Assembly (NCBI GenBank): GCA_014859225.1
Contig: JACUUP010000074.1
Location: forward strand, 1-7,448
From: Candidatus Aerophobota bacterium
GTDB lineage: Bacteria > Aerophobota > Aerophobia > Aerophobales > B3-G15
DNA length: 7,448 bases
Direction: 5' to 3'
The position numbers and the translations under genes are program-made. The notes below the pieces were generated by a model. That model was not told where the DNA came from. It ran no database searches and worked only from the letters and a program-made list of their open reading frames with translations. This document shows positions 1-6,187 of the stretch, in pieces; positions within the stretch are counted from its first letter, which is position 1; each line of letters starts with the position of its first letter.

Positions 1-69
1 CAGGAATGACAACAAGGATACCACAGGAATGACAGTAAAGATACTACAGGAATGACAGTAAAGATACTA
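1..69. repeat. Three tandem copies of a 23-bp repeat
   Basis: Three head-to-tail units start at 1, 24 and 47. Units 2 and 3 are identical over all 23 bases. Unit 1 differs from them at 4 positions, and all four differences are transitions. Each unit begins CAGGAATGACA. The array ends about 25 bp before the -35 box of the larE promoter, and it touches the left edge of the window, so it may continue outside. There are no spacers between units, so it is a minisatellite-like array and not CRISPR. Function is unknown: it could be an intergenic minisatellite or a set of protein-binding sites upstream of the promoter. Confidence 0.9.
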
Positions 70-93
70 TTTTAGATGACTTGATGCCCCTCG

Positions 94-121
94 TTGACTT
101 AAAGGAGCAGTTTCCTATAAT
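94..121 (+). promoter_or_regulatory. Sigma-70-type promoter for larE-fdhD
   Basis: TTGACT at 94-99 matches the -35 consensus at 5 of 6 positions. TATAAT at 116-121 matches the -10 consensus exactly. The spacer is 16 bp. Transcription would start near 128, leaving a leader of about 26 bases before the ATG at 154. An AAAGGAG at 101-107 looks like a ribosome binding site but lies inside the promoter spacer and would not be in the transcript. Confidence 0.75.
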
Positions 122-141
122 GAGCTTGAAAAATGCCACCA

Positions 142-148
142 GGGTGGG
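142..148 (+). promoter_or_regulatory. Probable ribosome binding site deciding the larE start
   Basis: GGGTGGG contains GGTG(G), a partial match to the AAAGGAGGTG Shine-Dalgarno, 5 to 7 bases before the ATG at 154. The in-frame ATG at 133 has no purine-rich site before it and would lie only about 5 bases from the predicted transcript start. This favours 154. The match is modest. Confidence 0.45.
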
Positions 149-153
149 AACAA

Positions 154-960
154 ATGGAAGAGAAATTAAGAAAACTTAAAGATATCCTACGGCAGATGAA
201 AAGCGTTGTAGTTGCATACTCAGGCGGGGTAGATAGCAGCTTTCTCTTACAAGTGGCAAAAGACACCTTAAAGGAAAATGTTTTAGCGGTAACTGCTGTA
301 TCTTTAACCTATCCAGCAAGAGAGCTTGAGGAAGCAAAAAAAATAGCAAAAATGCTCAGGGTAAAACATATACTTATTGAAACAGGGGAGCTTGAAAACC
401 CGCAGTTCGCCAGTAATTCTCCTGAAAGATGCTATTTTTGTAAAAATGAACTTTTTTCTAAGTTAAAAAAACTGGCAAAGGAAAATAATATTGAGCAAGT
501 AATTGATGGCTCAAATGCAGATGATGTAAAAGATTTAAGGCCAGGGATGCGAGCGGCAAAAGAGCTCGGGATACGCTCACCCCTTCAGGAAGCTAAACTT
601 ACCAAGAAGGAGATACGCACCTTATCAAAAAAATCAGGACTTGTTACATGGAACAAACCTTCCTTTGCCTGTCTTTCCTCCCGTTTTCCCTATGGAACAA
701 AGATTAATAAAGAAGACCTTGCCCGCGTATCTAAGGCGGAAGATTTTTTAAAAAACCTGGGAATCTTGCAGGTGAGAGTTAGACACTACAATGATACAGT
801 TAGAATTGAAACTTTGCCAGAAGATATGCCGAAATTTTTTGAAAGCAAAATCAGGCAAAGAATTTTGAGAGAATTTAAAAAATTAGGCTACACTTACATA
901 ACAGTTGACCTTGAGGGATACAGAACCGGCAGTATGAATGAAGTGTTAAAGATAAAATGA
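154..960 (+). CDS. larE: LarE-family ATP-dependent sulfur transferase (PP-loop), three-cysteine type
   Basis: LarE adenylates the pyridinium dicarboxylate precursor of the nickel-pincer nucleotide and inserts sulfur into it; the enzyme is cytoplasmic. Residues here are numbered from the in-frame ATG at 133 (275 aa); the start chosen at 154 gives 268 aa. The PP-loop ATP-pyrophosphatase motif SGGVDSS is at 30-36. The LarE signature ACLSSRFPYG is at 179-188; its C180 corresponds to the sacrificial cysteine of Lactobacillus plantarum LarE. The C-terminal VRVRHYND and LEGYRTGSMNE blocks are also LarE-like. C100 and C103, in RCYFCKNELF, add a CxxC that the L. plantarum enzyme lacks as I recall it. 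Three such cysteines are the pattern of the [4Fe-4S] LarE class described from Thermotoga maritima, which would spare the protein from being consumed. The stop overlaps the fdhD start (ATGA), so the two are translationally coupled. No larA, larB or larC is in view, so the true substrate could be another cofactor. Family assignment is firm; substrate is not. Confidence 0.92.
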   Translation: MEEKLRKLKDILRQMKSVVVAYSGGVDSSFLLQVAKDTLKENVLAVTAVSLTYPARELEEAKKIAKMLRVKHILIETGELENPQFASNSPERCYFCKNELFSKLKKLAKENNIEQVIDGSNADDVKDLRPGMRAAKELGIRSPLQEAKLTKKEIRTLSKKSGLVTWNKPSFACLSSRFPYGTKINKEDLARVSKAEDFLKNLGILQVRVRHYNDTVRIETLPEDMPKFFESKIRQRILREFKKLGYTYITVDLEGYRTGSMNEVLKIK

Positions 961-1742
961 ACCGGCGCTCTGTAGAAAAGGTAGAGATTACCCGGTTAAC
1001 AGGGAAAAAAAGAGTAAAACTTGAAGATAAAGTTATAAGGGAGACCCCCCTCACTATCTTTATTGGCAGTCAGGAGGTGGGAACCTTGCTTTGCACCCCT
1101 TGCAAAGTAGATTATCTTGCGGTGGGATTTCTTTTTACTCAGGGAATACTACAGAACGCTGAAACGATAAAAGATATTTACTTTCATCCCGAAAGAAATT
1201 TTATTCAGATACAGCTGGATGGCTCTCAGGAAAAACTTAGAAGTGCCATCCCTTCAAAAAATTTGTTCCTCTCCTCCTGTGGAGCCTGCTCTTCTTACCT
1301 CCCAGAATACTGGCAAAATCTCGGAAAGATAAATTCCCCCTTCACGATGAAAAAAGATACTCTTTTTGAAGCCATGAAAGATTTTGAGGAAAAATCAAAT
1401 CTTTTTAAGATAACGGGAGGAAATCACAGCTCAGGTCTTTTTGATAGGGAAAAAATTGAAGTTTTTGCAGAGGATATTGGCAGACACAATGCGGTTGATA
1501 AGGTTATAGGTGAGTGTATCCTGAAGAAAATTAAAACAAAGGATAAAGCCCTTTTTCTCAGTGGGAGAGTGTCCTGGGAAATCTTGGTTAAAGCTTTCAG
1601 AGCACTTATTCCCGTAGTTATCTCGCCCTCTGCTCCCACCAATCTTGGTATCCATTTAGCTGATACGTTAAATGTAACCCTGGTGGGTTTTTTGCGCAAA
1701 GAGAGAATGAATATCTACACTCATCCCTGGCGCATAGTTTAG
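957..1742 (+). CDS. fdhD: Formate dehydrogenase accessory sulfurtransferase FdhD
   Basis: FdhD carries persulfide sulfur from a cysteine desulfurase (IscS in E. coli) to the bis-pyranopterin molybdenum or tungsten cofactor before it enters formate dehydrogenase. The 261-aa length is normal. The sulfur-carrying CxxC is C108-C111 in SSCGAC. Other family blocks are visible in order: [12 protein letters not shown] (54-65), [10 protein letters not shown] (153-162), [14 protein letters not shown] (172-185), SGRVSWEIL (202-210), [11 protein letters not shown] (225-235) and [12 protein letters not shown] (244-255). C46 and C49 (LCTPCK) form a second CxxC; family members usually have an acidic residue or other non-cysteine at the second position, so this is odd. 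Its ATG lies inside the larE stop (4-base overlap) with only a weak ribosome binding site, implying coupled translation. The gene end overlaps the uvrA end by 4 bp. The formate dehydrogenase it would serve is not in the window. Confidence 0.95.
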   Translation: MNRRSVEKVEITRLTGKKRVKLEDKVIRETPLTIFIGSQEVGTLLCTPCKVDYLAVGFLFTQGILQNAETIKDIYFHPERNFIQIQLDGSQEKLRSAIPSKNLFLSSCGACSSYLPEYWQNLGKINSPFTMKKDTLFEAMKDFEEKSNLFKITGGNHSSGLFDREKIEVFAEDIGRHNAVDKVIGECILKKIKTKDKALFLSGRVSWEILVKAFRALIPVVISPSAPTNLGIHLADTLNVTLVGFLRKERMNIYTHPWRIV

Positions 1743-4600
1743 TCTTCTCTTAAGAATTCTCTTAAAATTATACCTGTGTAACTTAGAGAATTTTTTGCCA
1801 CCACTTCAGGAGGACCAAAGGCAACTACATCTCCCCCTTCATCTCCTCCTTCCGGTCCAAGGTCAATTATGTAATCAGCCACTTTAATAACATCGGGATT
1901 ATGCTCTATTACCAAAACTGTATTTCCTTTGTCCACCAATCGGTTTAAAACACATAGGAGTTTCTCAATATCGGCAAAATGAAGACCTGTTGTAGGCTCA
2001 TCCAGAATATATAAAGTTTTACCCGTTCCTACTTTAGAAAGTTCCCGGGCAAGTTTAACTCTCTGAGCTTCACCTCCTGATAAAGTTGTAGCAGACTGAC
2101 CCAGCTTGATATATCCAAGACCCACGTCATAAAGAGTTTTCAATTTTCTTTTTATCTGAGGGATGTTGTGGAAAAACTTGAGCGCTTCCTCAACAGTCAT
2201 CTCCAGAACATCAGCAATGTTTTTCCCCTTGTAGGTAATCTGAAGAGTCTCGCGGTTATACCTTTTTCCCTTACAAACATCACAGGGAACGTAAACATCG
2301 GGGAGAAATTGCATCTCAATCTTAATCATTCCCTCACCCCTGCACTGGTGGCATCTTCCCTTGCGAACATTGAAGCTAAACCTTCCCTGAACGTATCCTC
2401 TCATCCTTGCCTCTTCCACTTCAGAAAAAATCTGGCGAATGGGGGTGAAAAGACCCGTATAGGTGGCAGGATTTGAACGAGGGGTTCTGCCAATGGGGGA
2501 CTGGTCAATAACAACTACTTTATCTATGTATTCAAGACCTTCTATCTTCTCATATTGCCCTGGTTTAGCTTTACTTTTGTAAAAATGCCGGGCAAGTGCC
2601 CTGTATAAAATATCCTCAACCAGAGTACTTTTACCTGAACCAGAGACCCCTGTAATACAGGTAAAAGTTCCTATGGGAATCTCCACACTTATATTTTTAA
2701 GGTTATGCTCTCTGGCTCCTATGAGTTTTATATAACGGGAATTTGTAGCACAGCGACGTGAGGAAGGAACAGGTATCTTCAACTCTCCCTTGAGATACTT
2801 TCCCGTTAAACTGTCAGGACAACTTTTTATCTGTTTAACCGTCCCCTGGGCAACTATTTCACCTCCGTGCTCCCCTGCACCCGGGCCAAGGTCAATTATA
2901 TGGTCCGCAGATTCTATGGTGCTTCTATCATGCTCTACAACAATTACAGTATTCCCTAAATCTCTGAGGTGTTTTAGTGTTGCCAGCAAGCGGTGAATAT
3001 CCCTTTGATGCAGTCCTATACTTGGTTCATCCAGAATATAAATTACCCCCACAAGCCCGGAACCAATTTGAGTGGCAAGGCGTATACGCTCTGCTTCTCC
3101 ACCGGATAAAGTTCCTATTCGCCTCTCCAGGGTTAAATAATCCAACCCTACACTTATCATAAATCCTAAGCGCTTTCTTATCTCTTTTAAAACCTCACCC
3201 GCAATTAGTTTTTCCCTTGATGTAAGCTGAAGGGAGGAGAAAAACTCTTTACACTCGTTGATACTCATCTTCACCACATCGTAGATATTCTTCTCCCTGA
3301 TTTTAACTGATAAGCTCTCCGGACGCAGGCGTGCACCCTCACATGCAAAGCAGGGTGTCTCTCTTATATATTTTTGAATTTCTTCTTTTACATAATCAGA
3401 GTCGCTTTCTTTGTATCTTCTTTCAAGATTGGGAATAACTCCCTCAAAAGAAGCCGTATAGGTGTAATAATCGCCACCCCTGTGCTCGGTAAACTCAATT
3501 TCTTCAGAATTTGACCCGTAAAGGATAATCTGCTGAATGGAAGGTGGAAGGTCCTTAAAAGAGGTATCAAGAGAAAATTTGTAATGATTGGATAGTGAGG
3601 CAAGCTGTCGAAAATAATAACGGGAGGCAGTCCTTGCCCAGCGATAAAACCCTACTCCCTCCTCCCAGGGAATGATAGCCCCTCCTCTTATAGATTTCTC
3701 CTTATCAGGAACAACCAATTCTGGGTCAATACTCTGCTGGGTTCCAAGGCCATTACACACGCTACAGGCTCCGTAGGGAGAGTTAAAGGAGAACATGCGG
3801 GGTGAAATTTCTTCATAGCTTATTTCACAGTCAGGACAGGCAAACTGGCGAGAAAAGAGAAATTCTTTTTTTTCTCCATTTTGTTTCACTATTACCAGAA
3901 CTAACCCATTACCCCGACTGCTGGCAAGCTCCAGTGAATCAGCAAGTCTTGATTCAATTCCTTGCTTAATCTTTAACCTATCTACCACGACTTCTATGCG
4001 GTGCTTTTTATTTTTGTCCAGAAATATATCCTCATCAAGCGAATTTATCTCACCATCTACCATCACTCTGACATACCCTTCTTTCCTTAGCTCTTCAAAA
4101 AGCTCTCTGTATTCTCCCTTTCTGCCTCTTATCAAAGGAGCAAGAATCTGAATAGCTGATTCCGGAGGAAACTTCATAATTTGCCTGCTAATATCCTCTA
4201 TACTCTGAGAAATAATTTTCCTTCCACACCTGTAACAGTAAGGCTGACCAATGTGAGCAAAGAGAAGGCGGAAATAATCATAAATTTCCGTGAGAGTCGC
4301 TACAGTTGAGCGGGGATTACTGGAAGCTTTCCTTTGTTCAATGGATATGGCAGGCGAAAGACCCTCAATATGGTCTATTTTAGGTTTGGACATCTGTTCT
4401 AAAAACTGACGGGCATAGTTAGACAAAGACTCTACATAACGGCGCTGTCCTTCAGCGTAAAGTGTATCAAAAGCAAGAGAAGATTTACCCGAACCTGAAA
4501 GACCCGTAATAACTACCAGCTTATTACGGGGAATCTCAACATCAATATTTTTTAAATTGTGCTCTTTCGCCCCTTTAATAATTATCCTGTCGCTACTCAT
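1739..4600 (-). CDS. uvrA: UvrABC excinuclease subunit A
   Basis: UvrA is the dimeric ABC-type ATPase that finds bulky DNA lesions and loads UvrB in nucleotide excision repair. The 953-aa length is normal and complete. The first ATPase domain has Walker [10 protein letters not shown] (33-41), signature [12 protein letters not shown] (498-509) and Walker [11 protein letters not shown] (521-530). The second has GVSGSGKST (651-659), [12 protein letters not shown] (840-851) and [10 protein letters not shown] (864-873). Zinc modules are visible as C255/C258 with C279/C282, and C750/C753 with C773/C776. C122/C125 pairs with C417/C420, the extra zinc module seen in Bacillus and Thermotoga-type UvrA and absent from E. 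coli. The DNA-contacting insert [11 protein letters not shown] (763-773) is intact. The start has a weak ribosome binding site, but the [20 protein letters not shown]-terminus is typical. It is separated from amrB by 155 bp holding its own probable promoter. Its end overlaps fdhD, which is convergent. Confidence 0.98.
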   Translation of the reverse strand: MSSDRIIIKGAKEHNLKNIDVEIPRNKLVVITGLSGSGKSSLAFDTLYAEGQRRYVESLSNYARQFLEQMSKPKIDHIEGLSPAISIEQRKASSNPRSTVATLTEIYDYFRLLFAHIGQPYCYRCGRKIISQSIEDISRQIMKFPPESAIQILAPLIRGRKGEYRELFEELRKEGYVRVMVDGEINSLDEDIFLDKNKKHRIEVVVDRLKIKQGIESRLADSLELASSRGNGLVLVIVKQNGEKKEFLFSRQFACPDCEISYEEISPRMFSFNSPYGACSVCNGLGTQQSIDPELVVPDKEKSIRGGAIIPWEEGVGFYRWARTASRYYFRQLASLSNHYKFSLDTSFKDLPPSIQQIILYGSNSEEIEFTEHRGGDYYTYTASFEGVIPNLERRYKESDSDYVKEEIQKYIRETPCFACEGARLRPESLSVKIREKNIYDVVKMSINECKEFFSSLQLTSREKLIAGEVLKEIRKRLGFMISVGLDYLTLERRIGTLSGGEAERIRLATQIGSGLVGVIYILDEPSIGLHQRDIHRLLATLKHLRDLGNTVIVVEHDRSTIESADHIIDLGPGAGEHGGEIVAQGTVKQIKSCPDSLTGKYLKGELKIPVPSSRRCATNSRYIKLIGAREHNLKNISVEIPIGTFTCITGVSGSGKSTLVEDILYRALARHFYKSKAKPGQYEKIEGLEYIDKVVVIDQSPIGRTPRSNPATYTGLFTPIRQIFSEVEEARMRGYVQGRFSFNVRKGRCHQCRGEGMIKIEMQFLPDVYVPCDVCKGKRYNRETLQITYKGKNIADVLEMTVEEALKFFHNIPQIKRKLKTLYDVGLGYIKLGQSATTLSGGEAQRVKLARELSKVGTGKTLYILDEPTTGLHFADIEKLLCVLNRLVDKGNTVLVIEHNPDVIKVADYIIDLGPEGGDEGGDVVAFGPPEVVAKNSLSYTGIILREFLRED
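1755..1796 (+). terminator. Weak candidate terminator for larE-fdhD inside the uvrA 3' end
   Basis: AATTCTCT (1755-1762) and AGAGAATT (1785-1792) are perfect 8-bp complements. The right arm runs into six T at 1791-1796, 13 bp after the fdhD stop. The stem is mostly A-T and the loop is 22 bases, which is poor for an intrinsic terminator. A second small hairpin, TTAAGA-ATTC-TCTTAA, at 1750-1765 would compete. All of this is also uvrA coding sequence, so the match may be chance. Confidence 0.2.
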
Positions 4601-4659
4601 CTTTGAACTCTGCTTTATTTATTATGTATATCAACATACCAGTTTTAATATCGGCTGTA

Positions 4660-4687
4660 ATTTTAAACGGATAAAAGTCTAAGTCAA
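4660..4687 (-). promoter_or_regulatory. Sigma-70-type promoter for uvrA
   Basis: Read on the - strand, TTGACT (4687-4682) and TAAAAT (4665-4660) are separated by 16 bp; each matches its consensus hexamer at 5 of 6 positions. Transcription would start near 4653, giving a leader of about 50 bases to the uvrA ATG. I see no LexA box of the E. coli (CTGT-N8-ACAG) or Bacillus (GAAC-N4-GTTC) type next to it, so SOS control is not supported. A small dyad, TATGT-N6-ACATA, lies in the leader at 4623-4638. Confidence 0.6.
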
Positions 4688-4727
4688 CGCACATATTAAC
4701 CTGTTTTGAAATTTGGGTACTTTTCAG

Positions 4728-4742
4728 TTGGAAAGTTTCCAA
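4728..4742. other. 15-bp perfect palindrome between amrB and uvrA
   Basis: TTGGAAA (4728-4734) and TTTCCAA (4736-4742) are exact inverted repeats around a single central G. It begins 13 bp beyond the amrB stop codon and lies about 40 bp upstream of the uvrA -35 box. The one-base centre makes an RNA hairpin unlikely without opening the inner pairs, and there is no U-tract, so a dimeric protein-binding site fits better than a terminator. No regulator can be named. Confidence 0.4.
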
Positions 4743-4755
4743 AGCACAGGGAGGG

Positions 4756-5604
4756 TTACTTCTCTATGGATAAGCATGCATATCCAACAACAGCACTATA
4801 ATCTGCGGTTATATCACCTGAGGTAGCATATTTCAAAAGATTTATCCTGAATTGCCCTGACTTTGAGGATGCCTCCAACAGCGCAATAACAGGCCCATAA
4901 CCACACATGGAAAAATCACCCGAGGATAAAACATTTTCCAGCTCTTCGGGACTACCAGATAAAATAGCGTCCAGAATTTTCTTATCCTCTCTTTCAGCAA
5001 TTCTCTGTGGCTGATAGTGAGTAAGGTCCGTGCTTGCTATAAGAAGAGTATTAGATTTATCCTTAAGCACCCGGGAAATAGCCTCTCCCAGACTCACACA
5101 GGTGGTAAAAGTCTGGTCAGCAAGACAAAGAGGAACAATCTTAAACTCACCATTAAACCCGTATTGGAGAAAGGGAACTTGAACCTCCAGTGAATGCTCT
5201 CTTTTGTGAGCTATCTCATCTTCCTGAATCAACGAACAGGTCTGCATCAGCTCTCTGGCAATTTCCTCATCTATAGAAACTTTTCCCAGGGGTGTTTCCC
5301 ACTCCCCTTGACTCATAATGGCAACAGGCTCGCCAAATCCCCGATGATTTGGACCCAAAATTATCACTGTTTCGGGCCTTTCCTCCTGCAACACCCTAAC
5401 AAAACCCCAGGCGGCTACCGGACCAGAGTAGATGTAACCTGCATGCGGACTTATCAGACCAATAATTTTCCCGCCACCTTCTTTTGAAACTACAGGGATT
5501 TTTCCCGGACCAACAGGATGAAGAAAACATTCCTCTATTTGCTCCTTTAAAGAATTCCTGCTCCCGGCATAAAATGTTCCAGCTACTGCTGGTTTTCTAA
5601 GCAT
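4756..5604 (-). CDS. amrB: MEMO-family protein (AmmeMemoRadiSam system protein B)
   Basis: This is a MEMO-family protein, related to extradiol dioxygenase class III folds and to human MEMO1. Bacterial and archaeal members often neighbour an AMMECR1-domain protein and a radical SAM protein; the biochemical role in bacteria is not settled. At 282 aa it is full length. Family blocks are RKPAVAGTFYAG (3-14), SPHAGYIYSGPVAA (52-65), ILGPNHRG (82-89), REHSLEVQVPFLQ (135-147), STDLTHYQP (191-199) and MCGYGPV (233-239). H54, H87 and C234 match the metal-binding His, His and Cys of MEMO; H137 and H196 are further conserved histidines. It starts 25 bp after the pth stop with a good ribosome binding site, so it probably belongs to the rplY-pth operon. 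Neither AMMECR1 nor radical SAM partner is in view. The hydrophobic stretches look like fold core; I see no signal peptide. Confidence 0.93.
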   Translation of the reverse strand: MLRKPAVAGTFYAGSRNSLKEQIEECFLHPVGPGKIPVVSKEGGGKIIGLISPHAGYIYSGPVAAWGFVRVLQEERPETVIILGPNHRGFGEPVAIMSQGEWETPLGKVSIDEEIARELMQTCSLIQEDEIAHKREHSLEVQVPFLQYGFNGEFKIVPLCLADQTFTTCVSLGEAISRVLKDKSNTLLIASTDLTHYQPQRIAEREDKKILDAILSGSPEELENVLSSGDFSMCGYGPVIALLEASSKSGQFRINLLKYATSGDITADYSAVVGYACLSIEK

Positions 5605-5607
5605 CCC

Positions 5608-5617
5608 TCACCCCTTT
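5608..5617 (-). promoter_or_regulatory. Ribosome binding site of amrB
   Basis: AAAGGGGTGA on the - strand matches the AAAGGAGGTGA Shine-Dalgarno with one base missing. The AAAGGGG core ends 6 bases before the ATG at 5604. It supports that start and the reading of amrB as a separately initiated gene of the pth operon. Confidence 0.7.
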
Positions 5618-5629
5618 ATGTTTAAAAGT

Positions 5630-6187
5630 TTAGTTAAAACCAACCATTGCCTCTTCTATTCCCTCAAGGATAACTTTTTCTACTGCCAAACTCGCTCTTA
5701 ATAAAACTTCTTGCATGAGATTCCACTCCTCATAATTAAATTCCTGTAGAACATATTCACTCAACTGCATTTGCTCGGGAGCTCTTCCAATGCCAATACG
5801 CAAACGGGAAAATTCTTTACTTCCTAAATTTTCAATAACTGACCTTACCCCCAGATGTCCGGCATCGCCTCTTTTCCTGCAGATTTTTATCCTCCCAAGC
5901 GGCAAATCAGCATCATCATTTATTATTAGAATATCCTTAAGTTCTAACCTAAAGCTTTGGACAATCTGTCTTACTGCAGCACCTGCAAGATTCATATAAG
6001 TAAGAGGCTTAACCAAAAGAGTTTCCCTGTCCTCTATTTTTATCCTGCATAACAAAGATTCAAAATTATACTCATTTATCTCTACCTTATATTTATGAGC
6101 TAGAGCATCAATAACTAAAAAACCCACATTGTGACGTGTTCTTTCGTATTTTTTGTCCGGGTTACCAAGACCAACTACAACCTTCAT
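5630..6187 (-). CDS. pth: Peptidyl-tRNA hydrolase
   Basis: Pth cleaves the ester bond of peptidyl-tRNAs that drop off the ribosome, recycling the tRNA; it is cytoplasmic and usually essential. The 185-aa length is typical. GLGNPDKKYERTRHNVGF (6-23) holds N9 and the catalytic H19, equivalent to N10 and H20 of E. coli. KPLTYMNLAG (60-69) holds M65 and N66, equivalent to M67 and N68. The acidic NDDADLPLG block (90-98) holds D92, close to E. coli D93. In the next block the usual GHNG asparagine (N114 in E. coli) is replaced: the sequence is GHLG at 110-113, with L112. The end has the SRLRIGIGR block (127-135). Its ATG overlaps the rplY stop as ATGA, with no strong ribosome binding site, so it is likely coupled to rplY translation. 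Family assignment is firm despite the substitution. Confidence 0.97.
   Translation of the reverse strand: MKVVVGLGNPDKKYERTRHNVGFLVIDALAHKYKVEINEYNFESLLCRIKIEDRETLLVKPLTYMNLAGAAVRQIVQSFRLELKDILIINDDADLPLGRIKICRKRGDAGHLGVRSVIENLGSKEFSRLRIGIGRAPEQMQLSEYVLQEFNYEEWNLMQEVLLRASLAVEKVILEGIEEAMVGFN

Noticed and set aside
1-69. Possible CRISPR array at the left edge
   Set aside because: The units abut directly with a 23-bp period and no unique spacers; this is a plain tandem repeat.
120-179. Short + strand frame from ATG at 120 with AAAGGAG upstream, a possible leader peptide of 19 codons
   Set aside because: The ATG overlaps the -10 box and the AAAGGAG lies in the promoter spacer, so neither should be in the transcript. 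The frame overlaps larE and has no recognisable content.
1424-1699. Two - strand frames inside fdhD
   Set aside because: They are antisense to a clear FdhD with all family blocks, show no family match of their own and lack a ribosome binding site.
2168-3162. Several + strand frames of 61-102 codons inside uvrA, and a - strand out-of-frame one at 3388-3603
   Set aside because: They are shadows of an intact, strongly conserved UvrA and contain no recognisable motif.
4728-4742. Intrinsic terminator after amrB
   Set aside because: The inverted repeat has a one-base centre and is not followed by a U-rich run on the - strand.
4601-4755. LexA (SOS) box before uvrA
   Set aside because: No CTGT-N8-ACAG or GAAC-N4-GTTC match is present. 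The palindromes there do not fit either consensus.
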